Shown piece by piece: positions 8,285 to 17,028 of a DNA stretch of 64,000 nt. Source of the stretch: an uncultured Draconibacterium sp. (GTDB taxonomy: Bacteria > Bacteroidota > Bacteroidia > Bacteroidales > Prolixibacteraceae). The notes beneath the pieces are model-generated. The model saw only the letters and a list, made by a program, of their open reading frames with translations. It was not told where the DNA came from and did not search any database. The first letter of the stretch is position 1, and each line of letters starts with the position of its first letter. The stretch spans positions 3,636,001 through 3,700,000 of the forward strand of contig NZ_OY775906.1 of assembly GCF_963675065.1 (NCBI RefSeq), in the 5' to 3' direction. Made by a program: the position numbers and the translations under genes.

Positions 8285-9028
8285 ATGATTCAACGGGTAT
8301 TTTTTTCAATCTTCCTTGTGTGCTTTAGTCTGTCGACCTGGGCAAATACTGCAAATAACGACAGCATTGCCAATCGGGTATTCACCTTAATTTATCAGCA
8401 AAACCTTACCGAAGCTGAAAAAACGTTTACGAATGGCAAGCACGAGCTGAACGAATTTTACCGTACTTTTCTGAACCTCGATCTGCATTGGTGGAAATAT
8501 CGCACCACTTATTCAAAAGAAAACTCGGAAAAATTGGGTGAATTGATCGATGCATCACTACTACCAGAAACTGATACGTACGAGCAAAAGATGCGTCAGA
8601 TTATTGTTCGCTCGTACCAGCTGCGCTACGATAAAAAGAAATTCAATATATTCGGCATGCTTTCGGCCCGCTCTGATATCCGAGACCTGATTGCCGCAAT
8701 TGAAAAAGAAGATCCGCCACTAACCGGCGACGAACAGAAGCTTTTTGAAAGCTATGTAATCATGTATCAGTACATCGAGAACATCAACTTTTTTGCCAAC
8801 GCCAAAAAATCGGAAGCACGTGAAAAGAAACTAAAGCGGATGGAAAAATTTGCTTCCGAAGAAAACGTGATCTTAAATACCGTAGCAGACTTCTTCCTGG
8901 CACGCATGTATCAGAAGATTGAGGACAAACCCGAAGTGGGCCTGCAACACTTTAAAATTCTCACAAATAGATACCCCACAAACAAAACCTTTGCTGAATA
9001 CCAGGCAGAATGCGAGGATAAAATTTAA
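8285..9028 (+). CDS. Secreted protein of unknown function, tandem paralogue 2
   Basis: A 247-residue protein with a signal peptide (MIQRVFFSIFLVCFSLSTWA). It is the paralogue of the gene 83 bp upstream, sharing the order of motifs: QQNLTEAEKTF, LDLHWWKYR, SYQLRYDKKKF, LFESYVIMYQYIENI and HFKILTNRYPTN. Length and layout match over the full protein, so this is a tandem gene duplication that has since diverged considerably. Function unknown; a TPR-like helical fold is likely. Confidence 0.75.
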   Translation: MIQRVFFSIFLVCFSLSTWANTANNDSIANRVFTLIYQQNLTEAEKTFTNGKHELNEFYRTFLNLDLHWWKYRTTYSKENSEKLGELIDASLLPETDTYEQKMRQIIVRSYQLRYDKKKFNIFGMLSARSDIRDLIAAIEKEDPPLTGDEQKLFESYVIMYQYIENINFFANAKKSEAREKKLKRMEKFASEENVILNTVADFFLARMYQKIEDKPEVGLQHFKILTNRYPTNKTFAEYQAECEDKI

Positions 9029-9089
9029 GTTATTGAGTCTTGTATAGGATAAGTTTAATATCCGGTGATCCAAAACTTTTACAACACTA

Positions 9090-9660
9090 AAACCATTGTA
9101 CTTTCTGCCGGCCGGCGGCCTTCATTTTTGTCTTACCACAAAAACGAAGCACGAGGAAGGCGTTTCCGAGCCAAGGCTCCTTTTGATCTTCACCCTTCGT
9201 TTTCATAAAACCAAAATTCGGACGGGTGATTTCCTCGCACACTCGGAGCCTCCCGCTCTCATTAAGGTTCTATTTTATCTCATCATTATTGTTAATGTAT
9301 TAAGGTATTCGATATAACTCGCAAAACGCCATTACGATCATTTATGTAATTCTTCTAGTTTGCTCATTTCAACTCCACGCAAAGACCAAAAGAGGCCGTT
9401 CAATAATGTAACTACAGCTACATCGAAGCTTGGCCTCGTCCGGTGACCCGAAAAACAAGCGGTGACAGCGTTAAAAAATTACTGCTGTTTGAGGAGGAAC
9501 GACGAGTTTCAGGAATTTTAGCCGTCACCACGTAGCTTTTTCGAGGGAAGCGGGCGCAGCCTTGGGTTTTGTGTTTACTATTTGGGCTAAGCCAAATAGT
9601 AAAATCAGCTCGATAGAGCAAAGTTTCTTTCTTATGGCTTGAGGTATAATTCAATCAAAA
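9090..9660. other. Gene-free, structured repeat-like region
   Basis: A stretch of nearly 700 bp between genes has no credible CDS. It contains two blocks that look like dispersed Bacteroidota intergenic repeats. The first (about 9100-9265) begins with a G/C-rich CCGGCCGGCGG and an 11-of-12 inverted repeat, CTTCATTTTTGT (9120-9131) against ACAAAAACGAAG (9138-9149). The second (about 9440-9630) has GGTGAC and GTCACC arms around 9461 and 9523, and a perfect 12-bp inverted repeat TTTACTATTTGG (9574-9585) / CCAAATAGTAAA (9592-9603). Two ORFs of 73 and 78 codons fall here but look like repeat read-through. A structured RNA or a mobile-element remnant is possible. Confidence 0.45.
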
Positions 9661-9714
9661 TTTTATCTGTTCCCCAAAAAGCAAATCAGTTAACTGTTAT
9701 AAAAGGAATCTAGG

Positions 9715-10131
9715 TTATGACCAAAGCTCATGTTGTGCATAATCGCGATGAAAAGTTCGCTGTCTGCAACGCGGACAAATTGCCCTTTTTAAGCGATGAA
9801 TATTTGTAAGTTTTAGTCGGGCCCTACAGTCCTTACAGCGGAATTCACTTTTATGTACTACCTCTTCATTCTCAAAAACTGTAACTTCTATTTTATCATA
9901 CAACGTTTTACAATGCGGGCATTTATATACCTGAAACCCAGCTTTCAGATGTAGGTTTTCATAAGTCTGCGCCATTTTATGAAGCAGCTTGTGTGTTTTG
10001 TAATGAAAGACACGGGTACGTTGTTTCAGGTAATCGCTAACCGGCTGCGAATGTACGAGAAATCCGTGCCCCTGATTAAAACTTTCGGTAAAACCACAGT
10101 GATCGCAGCGATATGAATAAGCGTGTCCCAT
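9715..10131 (-). CDS. Zinc-ribbon protein of unknown function
   Basis: A 138-residue cytoplasmic protein with four CxxC pairs: CDHC (residues 9-12), CPHC (about 75-78), CKDC (about 98-101) and CPRC (about 119-122). The spacing suggests two zinc sites. The segments between pairs are basic and His-rich, compatible with nucleic acid or protein binding. I know no named family. It is a single gene, divergent from the peroxiredoxin, with its stop at the edge of the repeat-like region. Confidence 0.75.
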   Translation of the reverse strand: MGHAYSYRCDHCGFTESFNQGHGFLVHSQPVSDYLKQRTRVFHYKTHKLLHKMAQTYENLHLKAGFQVYKCPHCKTLYDKIEVTVFENEEVVHKSEFRCKDCRARLKLTNIHRLKRAICPRCRQRTFHRDYAQHELWS

Positions 10132-10256
10132 TTCTTAAAAATAATTATTTTCAAGCGGCTTTTTAATGTTATAAAGTATAGTTCATAAAAAAATCCTCTA
10201 GCTAGAAACATTTTTTAAACTAATCTGTATTAAAGACATACATTAAAATATTCAAA

Positions 10257-10817
10257 ATGAGGTTAATTGTAATTACAGCACTATTATTAAGTATATCGTT
10301 CAGCAGTTTTTCGCAGGAATTAAATGTTGGCGACAAAGCACCGTCTTTTTCTACCGTGGCCGACAATGGCTCAACATGGAATGTAAACGATCATTTGGGC
10401 GACAAATTTATTGTGGTTTATTTTTACCCGGCAGCAATGACTGGCGGTTGTACAAAACAAGCCTGTGCCTACCGCGACCTGAAAACGGAGATTGACGCGG
10501 CTGATGCTCTTGTAGTTGGAATTAGCGGCGATAATGTTGAAGGTCTTCAGCTTTTTAAAAAGGCCAACGACCTTAATTTCCCGTTACTTTCGGATGAAAA
10601 TGGTGACATTGCTGGTAAATTTGGAGTCCCCACACGCGATGGCGGAACCATTACACGCGAAATTGATGGCCAAAGTTTTGACTTGGTTCGGGGTACTTCT
10701 GCATCCCGTTGGACATTCATAATCGACAAAAAAGGAACAATTGTTTATAAGAACACAGACGTTGATGCAAGTACAGACTCCGCGGAAATATTGGATTTTC
10801 TAAAAAACAATTCTTAA
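10257..10817 (+). CDS. Exported AhpC/TSA family peroxiredoxin (Bcp-like)
   Basis: A thiol peroxidase that reduces hydrogen peroxide or organic peroxides. The 186-residue protein has a signal peptide (MRLIVITALLLSISFSSFSQ), so it works outside the cytoplasm. The thioredoxin-like fold carries FYPAAMTGGCTKQACAYRD: Cys65 is the peroxidatic residue and Cys70 the likely resolving residue, the five-residue spacing seen in Bcp/PrxQ. Later blocks are VVGISGDNVEGL, FPLLSDENGDIAGKFGV and WTFIIDKKGTI. A small secreted protein gene follows after 34 bp and is probably co-transcribed. Confidence 0.92.
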   Translation: MRLIVITALLLSISFSSFSQELNVGDKAPSFSTVADNGSTWNVNDHLGDKFIVVYFYPAAMTGGCTKQACAYRDLKTEIDAADALVVGISGDNVEGLQLFKKANDLNFPLLSDENGDIAGKFGVPTRDGGTITREIDGQSFDLVRGTSASRWTFIIDKKGTIVYKNTDVDASTDSAEILDFLKNNS

Positions 10818-10851
10818 ATTGCAACAATTACAAACCCATAAATAAGTGAAG

Positions 10852-11247
10852 ATGAAAAAATTAAGAGCGATTTTAGTTATTGGTCTGCTGTGTTTTTTAC
10901 TCCCTGTAAAAAATAGTAGTGCCCAGGCAGAAGTTGTTAAAAACGGCGACTCCTACGTTTTTGTATACAACGAGATTGGGTCAGATGATGATACCACTCG
11001 CTGGGAAACAAGCAACTATGCTTCTAAAAGTACAATTTCAGCGTCGGGAAATATTGTAAAAACACTTTATTATCAGCTCCAGGACGACCATCCTTTTATG
11101 GGATACTCTTTTATTTTTGGTGCGAGTTTTAATGTTGGTGATGCGAAATTGGTTGACGAGATGGTATTTTTGAAAAAAGACGGAAGCTTTAAAGTCACTA
11201 TTCATAGTAATGGCGCAGGAACTCGTCTTCCCTTCGGATGGCAGTAA
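10852..11247 (+). CDS. Small secreted protein of unknown function
   Basis: A 131-residue protein beginning with a signal peptide (MKKLRAILVIGLLCFLLPVK) followed by NSSAQAE, a plausible cleavage region. The mature part is rich in aromatic and polar residues and beta-structured in pattern; I recognise no family. I chose the ATG at 10852; a GTG two codons earlier is possible and makes no difference to the mature protein. It follows the exported peroxiredoxin and may share its transcript. Confidence 0.65.
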   Translation: MKKLRAILVIGLLCFLLPVKNSSAQAEVVKNGDSYVFVYNEIGSDDDTTRWETSNYASKSTISASGNIVKTLYYQLQDDHPFMGYSFIFGASFNVGDAKLVDEMVFLKKDGSFKVTIHSNGAGTRLPFGWQ

Positions 11248-11283
11248 CTTTGGCAAAGTTCAAATAAATTTTACAATCATTTT

Positions 11284-11314
11284 TTAGCGCTCTAAGGCTT
11301 AAAAACTATCTTTG
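11284..11314 (+). promoter_or_regulatory. Candidate promoter overlapping the mfd start
   Basis: TATCTTTG at 11307-11314 fits the Bacteroidota -7 box TAnnTTTG perfectly, and TTAG at 11284-11287 sits 19 bp before it (three of four bases of the -33 box). The box overlaps the TTG taken as the mfd start, so if it is used, translation must begin further downstream. Confidence 0.5.
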
Positions 11315-14300
11315 CGCAAAACTCAGGTTTTGGCAACAACCACGTTTCTAAAATATTTCGAGGGGCATAGCGCTATAGCCGGAGTGGTAAAAAAGGCTGC
11401 TGCCCCCCCGGGTGAAAAAATTCACCTGCATGGGCTTATTGGGTCTGCCAAAACCGTTTTACTTGCCAGGGTATTTCAGGAAATTCAGAAAAATTGTATT
11501 GTCCTGCTTAACGACCGCGAGGAAGCCGCTTATTTCTTCGACGACCTGAATAATCTTGGTTTTGCTGAAAATACCTTGTTTTTGCCTTCGTCGTACAAAC
11601 GATCGGTGCAATACGATAACCCGGAACAGGAAAACATTGTGCAGCGCACAGAGGTATTAAACCTGTTATCAGCTGCCGAAAAGCCTTACTTTGTTATTTC
11701 GTATCCCGAGGCGATCATCGAGAAAGTGATCTCTAACGAAAGCCTCGAAAACAATACGCTGCAGGTAAAAAGTGGCGATAAAATTTCTACCGATTTTATT
11801 AACGAGTTTTTGTACGAATACGGTTTCGAGCGGGTAGACTTTGTTTATGAGCCCGGTCAGTTTTCGGTACGAGGAAGTATCGTCGACATTTTTTCATTTT
11901 CGCACGAAGATCCTTTTCGTATCGATTTTTTTGGTGATGAAGTCGACTCTATCCGAAGTTTCGATATCGAGAATCAACTTTCGAAAGAGCGTTTAAACCA
12001 TATTACGATTGTTCCGAATATTCAAAACAGTTCGGTGGAAGGAGAACGGGTTTCATTTATCGAATTCCAGGAGAAAGAAAGCCTGTGGTTTGGAAATAAC
12101 ACCAACCAGTTTGTCGACCGGATTGCAGAACTGCACCGCCAAACAATTGTAGCGCGCGAAGAGGAAGATATTGTTGATCTGCTTTTAACTCCTGCCGAAT
12201 TAGAAAAGCAACTAAAAGCAAAAACTGTTTTTGATTTTGGCAACGACCTGGCTTTTTCTACCGACGAGAAAATAGAGTTTGCCACTTCGAGCCAGCCGGT
12301 TTTTAATAAGAATTTTGAACTGCTGGGATCGAACCTGACAGAACACCGAAAAAATGGCTACGAGCTGTTTATTCTATCCAGCCAGGAAAAACAGATAGAG
12401 CGACTACAAACGATTTTTAAAGATACTGATGTAAAAGTCTCGTTTAATCCGATAAATTTTGTACTCCACGAAGGTTTTATCGATCACGAACTGAAAGCCT
12501 GTTTTTACACCGACCACCAGATTTTTGAGCGCTACCACCGTTTTAAATTAAAAAACCGAAAAGCGCAACGCGAGGCAATTTCACTAAAGGAACTGAATAA
12601 ACTGCATCCGGGTGATTACGTGGTACACATCGATCACGGAATTGGAAAATTCGCCGGACTGGCACGTACCGAAGTGAATGGCAAAATGCAGGAAGCTATT
12701 CGTTTGGTTTATAAAGATAACGACTCGCTATTGGTGAGTATTCACTCGCTGCACCGCATTTCGAAATACAAAGGGAAAGACGGTGGCGAGCCCAAAATCA
12801 ACAAACTGGGTACCGGCGCGTGGCAAAAAATGAAAAACCGCACCAAGTCGAAGGTGAAGGATATTGCCAAAGAACTGATTGCCCTGTATGCCAAACGACG
12901 CGCTGAAAAAGGTTATGCTTTTTCGCACGATTCGTACCTGCAAACCGAGCTGGAAGCATCATTTATTTACGAAGATACGCCCGACCAGGAAAAGTCGACG
13001 GCAGCGGTGAAAGAAGACATGGAAAAAACCATGCCGATGGACCGCCTTGTTTGTGGCGACGTTGGTTTTGGGAAAACAGAAATTGCCATCCGGGCCGCTT
13101 TTAAAGCCGTTACCGACAGCAAACAAGTGGCCGTTTTGGTGCCGACAACCATTTTGGCATTTCAGCATTATAAAACATTTACCGAGCGTTTGCAGGATTT
13201 TCCGGTAAAAATAGATTACGTCAGCCGCCTAAAATCTACCGCTCAGGTAAAAGCTGCATTAAAAGATGTTGCCGACGGAAAAACCGACATAATTATTGGA
13301 ACACACCGACTGGTAAGTAAAGACGTTAAGTTTAAAGACCTGGGTTTATTGGTTATAGATGAAGAGCAAAAATTTGGTGTATCGGTAAAAGAAAAGCTGA
13401 AGCAGTTTAAGGTTAATGTCGATACCCTAACTTTAACTGCAACGCCAATTCCGCGTACTTTGCAATTCTCGTTGATGGGTGCACGCGACTTGTCGATTAT
13501 TCAAACACCACCACCCAACCGTTACCCAATTGTAACTGAAGTTCATGGCTTTAACGATCAGATGATAAAAGAGGCCATCCTGTACGAGATGGACAGAAAC
13601 GGACAGGTTTTCATTATTCACAATCGTGTTCAGAATATTTACGAAGTTGAAGCCACAATTAAACGTATAGTTCCGGATGCAAAAACAGTGGTTGGCCACG
13701 GACAAATGGAAGGCCCGAAACTGGAGAAAGTAATGCTCGATTTTATAAATGGTAAATTCGATGTATTGATTGCCACTACAATTATTGAATCGGGGCTGGA
13801 TATTCCAAATGCCAACACCATAATAATTAACCACGCTCAAAATTTTGGATTAAGCGACCTCCACCAGCTACGTGGACGTGTTGGACGCTCGAATAAAAAA
13901 GCATTCTGTTACCTGATTGCTCCGCCACTTTCAACCGTTAGTGCCGAAGCACGCAGGCGTTTGCAGGCCATCGAACAGTTTTCGGAATTGGGCAGCGGTT
14001 TTAACATTGCCATGCAGGATCTCGATATTCGTGGTGCCGGAAATATGCTTGGCGCTGAACAAAGTGGTTTTATTGCCGACATTGGTTTCGAAACCTATCA
14101 CCGAATTTTAAATGAAGCGATTCAGGAATTAAAACAAGGCGAGTTTAAAGATCTGTTTGCAGAAGAAGACAAAGCACAATCGCAGGCTTTCCTGAATATA
14201 AAATACGTAAACGATTGTACCATCGACACCGATATGGAATTGCTTTTCCCAAGCGATTATATTCCGGGCAACTCGGAGCGAATGATGCTTTACCGCGAAT

Positions 14301-14671
14301 TGGATAATATCGAAAGTAAAGACGCGCTGGACAATTTTACCAAAGGATTACAAGACCGTTTTGGAGAACTTCCGCGCGAAAGCCGCGAACTAATCGACAT
14401 TCTGCCACTGCGTTGGAAAGCCATCGATTTGAGCATGGAAAGGATCATTCTGAAAAACAAAAAAATGATCTGCTACTTTGTTTCCGATCAGAAATCGTCG
14501 TTCTACCAATCGGGCGATTTTATTAAAATTGTGCAATACGTACAAACAGGAAAATCGAAAGGCCGGATGAAAGAAACAAATGGAAAACTAACACTCAGTT
14601 TTTCAAATGTTCCGAATGTGGAAACAGCTGATTATATACTTCGTGAGATTATTGATGAAGCAAAAAGTTAA
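11312..14671 (+). CDS. mfd: Transcription-repair coupling factor
   Basis: A DNA translocase that releases RNA polymerase stalled at lesions and recruits UvrA. The 1119-residue protein has the full Mfd layout. A UvrB-like N-terminal module covers about residues 20-400. The RNA polymerase interacting domain starts near 430 (LHPGDYVVHIDHGIGKFAGL). The translocase motor carries Walker A GDVGFGKTEIA near 582, the DEEQ box near 684, motif III TATPIPRT near 710 and a helicase C half with QLRGRVGRS. The TRCF C-terminal domain lies from about 980. The start is uncertain: TTG at 11312 gives MRKTQVLATTTF, but it overlaps a likely promoter box. A TTG at 11330 is the next in-frame candidate. Confidence 0.96.
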   Translation: MRKTQVLATTTFLKYFEGHSAIAGVVKKAAAPPGEKIHLHGLIGSAKTVLLARVFQEIQKNCIVLLNDREEAAYFFDDLNNLGFAENTLFLPSSYKRSVQYDNPEQENIVQRTEVLNLLSAAEKPYFVISYPEAIIEKVISNESLENNTLQVKSGDKISTDFINEFLYEYGFERVDFVYEPGQFSVRGSIVDIFSFSHEDPFRIDFFGDEVDSIRSFDIENQLSKERLNHITIVPNIQNSSVEGERVSFIEFQEKESLWFGNNTNQFVDRIAELHRQTIVAREEEDIVDLLLTPAELEKQLKAKTVFDFGNDLAFSTDEKIEFATSSQPVFNKNFELLGSNLTEHRKNGYELFILSSQEKQIERLQTIFKDTDVKVSFNPINFVLHEGFIDHELKACFYTDHQIFERYHRFKLKNRKAQREAISLKELNKLHPGDYVVHIDHGIGKFAGLARTEVNGKMQEAIRLVYKDNDSLLVSIHSLHRISKYKGKDGGEPKINKLGTGAWQKMKNRTKSKVKDIAKELIALYAKRRAEKGYAFSHDSYLQTELEASFIYEDTPDQEKSTAAVKEDMEKTMPMDRLVCGDVGFGKTEIAIRAAFKAVTDSKQVAVLVPTTILAFQHYKTFTERLQDFPVKIDYVSRLKSTAQVKAALKDVADGKTDIIIGTHRLVSKDVKFKDLGLLVIDEEQKFGVSVKEKLKQFKVNVDTLTLTATPIPRTLQFSLMGARDLSIIQTPPPNRYPIVTEVHGFNDQMIKEAILYEMDRNGQVFIIHNRVQNIYEVEATIKRIVPDAKTVVGHGQMEGPKLEKVMLDFINGKFDVLIATTIIESGLDIPNANTIIINHAQNFGLSDLHQLRGRVGRSNKKAFCYLIAPPLSTVSAEARRRLQAIEQFSELGSGFNIAMQDLDIRGAGNMLGAEQSGFIADIGFETYHRILNEAIQELKQGEFKDLFAEEDKAQSQAFLNIKYVNDCTIDTDMELLFPSDYIPGNSERMMLYRELDNIESKDALDNFTKGLQDRFGELPRESRELIDILPLRWKAIDLSMERIILKNKKMICYFVSDQKSSFYQSGDFIKIVQYVQTGKSKGRMKETNGKLTLSFSNVPNVETADYILREIIDEAKS

Positions 14672-14854
14672 TCGTCACTTCACAAAAAATACAATTTATC
14701 GGGAAGCTTAACGTTTTACAATACACTCAATTAGATGTATTTAGTAGATGTTGTTTAAAAAATATTCACGATATTGCCATTTCAAGACAACCAAATCGAT
14801 AGAAACTACATCAAACAAATAATTGAACTCTAAATAACTATTAAAATTAGAAAT

Positions 14855-15571
14855 ATGGACACAATGATGAAAATTGGAAAAACCCTTACGATCTTTTTAA
14901 TTGTTGCCGGTTTTTTTGCCTGCAACGACGACGACAACTCAGTACCCTTCGAGGTGATTGGAGATGTTTATGTAATTAAACGTACTGTTAATGAAGAAGT
15001 ACAATACGCCAACGCATATGTGGCCTGGGGTAACCAGCCAATGAGTCACGCCGAGGTTACAACTCCCGGTGCCGCTAATTTCACTCTGGATCCGGCTTCT
15101 GAAAACCTGAATATATACGCAAAAGAGCCTGCTTTAGCCGAATACAGCGCTGCTGCTCCGGTTGAGGGCAATTACCAGTTTTTAGTGATAAACGAGGATA
15201 TTACCCACGAATCCGCTGACTTGCTTGATTTCGATAATATTGATTTTACACCCATTTCTTCGTCAGAAATGTTAAATAACGTTTTAAGTGTACAATGGGA
15301 AACCAATAGCGTTGCAGAGGGTTATCAAATCAGATTGATTAACCAAAGTGGAGACCTAGCCTTTTCTAGCGTAGCCTTACCAAAACAAATGGTTCGTTTA
15401 GATATTGGTACAAACACAGCTTCAGGTGTGTGGTACGAAACCCCGGAAGCAGATAATGTTTATACGATAGAATTCCTGACAATTAGATATGAAGATGATG
15501 CCACCAGTTTAGATGCGTCTAAACACATTCAGGAAATTGCTGTTACCGAGCAAGAAGTTACATGGCAATAA
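14855..15571 (+). CDS. Lipoprotein of unknown function, tandem paralogue 1
   Basis: A 238-residue lipoprotein. Its signal peptide ends in VAGFFAC, followed by NDDDN; acidic residues after the Cys are the usual Bacteroidota outer-membrane surface export signal. The mature protein is predicted to be beta-rich: an N-terminal half of about 100 residues and a fibronectin-like C-terminal half (LSVQWETNSVAEGYQIRLIN then YTIEFLTIRYEDDAT). The next gene encodes a paralogue of identical length. No named family recognised. A terminator follows directly. Confidence 0.75.
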   Translation: MDTMMKIGKTLTIFLIVAGFFACNDDDNSVPFEVIGDVYVIKRTVNEEVQYANAYVAWGNQPMSHAEVTTPGAANFTLDPASENLNIYAKEPALAEYSAAAPVEGNYQFLVINEDITHESADLLDFDNIDFTPISSSEMLNNVLSVQWETNSVAEGYQIRLINQSGDLAFSSVALPKQMVRLDIGTNTASGVWYETPEADNVYTIEFLTIRYEDDATSLDASKHIQEIAVTEQEVTWQ

Positions 15572-15591
15572 ACAATTTACAACAATAGATC

Positions 15592-15619
15592 AACCGTCTG
15601 AATTTCAGGCGGTTTTTTT
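15592..15619 (+). terminator. Rho-independent terminator
   Basis: AACCGTCTGAA pairs with TTCAGGCGGTT (one G-T pair), followed by a run of T. It closes the first of the two tandem lipoprotein genes. The hairpin closely resembles the one after the second copy. Confidence 0.85.
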
Positions 15620-15762
15620 ATGCCCTTTTGAAGCCTGATCACCGAAATATATTACTACCCAAAAAAAATAATTTGCCAAGCAACTATTGTTAGCCCAATT
15701 GCATCTAGCAAGAGATACAACAAACCAGAATAATTCGAAGTAAATTTTTAAAACAAAACAAA

Positions 15763-16479
15763 ATGATTAACATTCAGAAAATTGGCAAATTAGTTCTATT
15801 AGCATTTATTGTAACCGGGTTTTGGGCATGCAACGATGATGATCCGGAAACATTTAATTTTACAGGAGAGGTTGTTACCCTTAAAAGAACAATCGATGGC
15901 GAAGAGAAATTTGCGTTAAGCTATTACGCCTATGGTAACATGCGAATGGATTCGGCCAGCGTTGACTTTCCCGGCGATTCAATGCTTGTTCTTTCATCAG
16001 GAGGTGCACAAAAACTTACCTATTATTATGAACCTTCTATTGAAGATTATTCCTCTTCTGCTCCGGAATCAGAAAATTATGACTTTTTGGTAGTTAACAA
16101 CAATCTAGAATATACAACTACTGAGAATCATGTTTTTACAGATGTGGATATCCCTACAATTGATTCAGTTGGAGTAACAACCAGTAGCGAATCTGTTTAT
16201 ATTGAATGGAGCAACAGTGAAGATGCGCAAAATTATGTTGTCAGGATATTAAATGAGGACAATGAAGTAGTTTTTAACAGCTATATTGTATCGGAAGATG
16301 CGGATAGTTTCACTGCTGAACAAGGTTCAGGATCATGGGACACATCGCTTGAAACCGGAGAAACCTATACAATAGAAGTTCAAGCAATTGTATTTGAAGA
16401 CAATGCAACCAATGCTGATTATTTCTATCAAATAGAAACCATTGCATTTGCTTCAGCCGAATTCATCTTTGAAGACTAA
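15763..16479 (+). CDS. Lipoprotein of unknown function, tandem paralogue 2
   Basis: A 238-residue lipoprotein with the signal peptide ending VTGFWAC followed by NDDDP. It is paralogous to the preceding gene throughout: VxTLKRTxDGEEKFALSYYAYGN matches IKRTVNEEVQYANAYVAWGN, NYDFLVVNNNLEYTTTEN matches NYQFLVINEDITHESAD, and both end with an EDNAT / EDDAT strand. A fibronectin type III-like C-terminal half is likely (VYIEWSNSEDAQNYVVRIL). The function is unknown; a surface location is suggested by the acidic residues after Cys23. Confidence 0.75.
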   Translation: MINIQKIGKLVLLAFIVTGFWACNDDDPETFNFTGEVVTLKRTIDGEEKFALSYYAYGNMRMDSASVDFPGDSMLVLSSGGAQKLTYYYEPSIEDYSSSAPESENYDFLVVNNNLEYTTTENHVFTDVDIPTIDSVGVTTSSESVYIEWSNSEDAQNYVVRILNEDNEVVFNSYIVSEDADSFTAEQGSGSWDTSLETGETYTIEVQAIVFEDNATNADYFYQIETIAFASAEFIFED

Positions 16480-16495
16480 AAAAATCAATCATTAT

Positions 16496-16523
16496 AACCG
16501 CTTGTTTTTCAGGCGGTTTTTTT
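16496..16523 (+). terminator. Rho-independent terminator
   Basis: AACCGCTTG pairs with CAGGCGGTT across a short T-rich loop and is followed by seven T. It is near-identical in its stem to the terminator after the first paralogue, so the duplication unit included the terminator. Confidence 0.85.
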
Positions 16524-16539
16524 GTGTCTTTTTTATTCA

Positions 16540-16639
16540 TACTATTTTCATAGTAGTTTTTCTATTGATATAGTTTTGTTTCTAAATAAATAGTACTATA
16601 TTTGTAGTAGTAAATAATTTTAGTACGATAATTGTAGCA
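16540..16639 (+). promoter_or_regulatory. Promoter and three BlaI-type operators
   Basis: Three dyads share the form TACTA-N6-TAGTA: a perfect one at 16540-16555, a perfect one at 16594-16609, and a diverged one at 16624-16639 (TACGA-N6-TAGCA). TTTG at 16575-16578, an 18-bp spacer and TATATTTG at 16597-16604 form a Bacteroidota promoter whose -7 box lies inside the middle dyad. BlaI/MecI proteins bind TACA/TGTA-like dyads, so autorepression by blocking the promoter is the simple reading. Confidence 0.75.
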
Positions 16640-16648
16640 ACTCATAAA

Positions 16649-17026
16649 ATGAAGACATTAACAAAAGCAGAAGAACAAGTAATGCATATTCTCTGGAATT
16701 TAAAAGAAGGAGTTGTAAAGCAGGTAGTTGACGGCTTTGGAGATGATAAACCGGCCTACACCACCGTCGCAACTGTTTTAAATGTACTGGAGAAAAAGGG
16801 ATTTGTTACCCACAAAAAGATTGGCAATACGAATCTCTTTTCGCCTGCGGTTAGTAAAACGGATTACACAAAAGTCCAGTTTTCGTCTTTACTGAAAAAC
16901 TATTTCAACGGCTCGTTTCCGAAAATGGCTACCTTTTTTGCCAAAGAAAATAACCTGGACATGGAGCAGTTGGAAGAAATGCTAAAGATTACTGAGAATG
17001 AATTAAACAAAGAAAAGAATGATTAG
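16649..17026 (+). CDS. BlaI/MecI/CopY family transcriptional repressor
   Basis: A 125-residue winged-helix repressor. Seen: LTKAEEQVMHILWNLKEGVV at residues 3-22, YTTVATVLNVLEKKGFVTHKK near residues 37-57 (recognition helix and wing), then a C-terminal dimerisation half with LLKNYFNGSFPKMATFFAKEN. Family members are released from DNA when cleaved after a signal from their M56 membrane partner. That partner is the next gene, 2 bp after the stop. Three operator-like dyads precede the gene, so it should repress its own operon. Confidence 0.93.
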   Translation: MKTLTKAEEQVMHILWNLKEGVVKQVVDGFGDDKPAYTTVATVLNVLEKKGFVTHKKIGNTNLFSPAVSKTDYTKVQFSSLLKNYFNGSFPKMATFFAKENNLDMEQLEEMLKITENELNKEKND

Positions 17027-17028
17027 GC

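Noticed and set aside
9096..9317. 73-codon plus-strand frame
   Set aside because: It reads through the first repeat-like block, has no family signature and no start context; better explained as repeat sequence.
9418..9654. 78-codon minus-strand frame
   Set aside because: Ser/Arg/Thr-rich composition follows the structured block with its 12-bp inverted repeat; no sign of a real protein.
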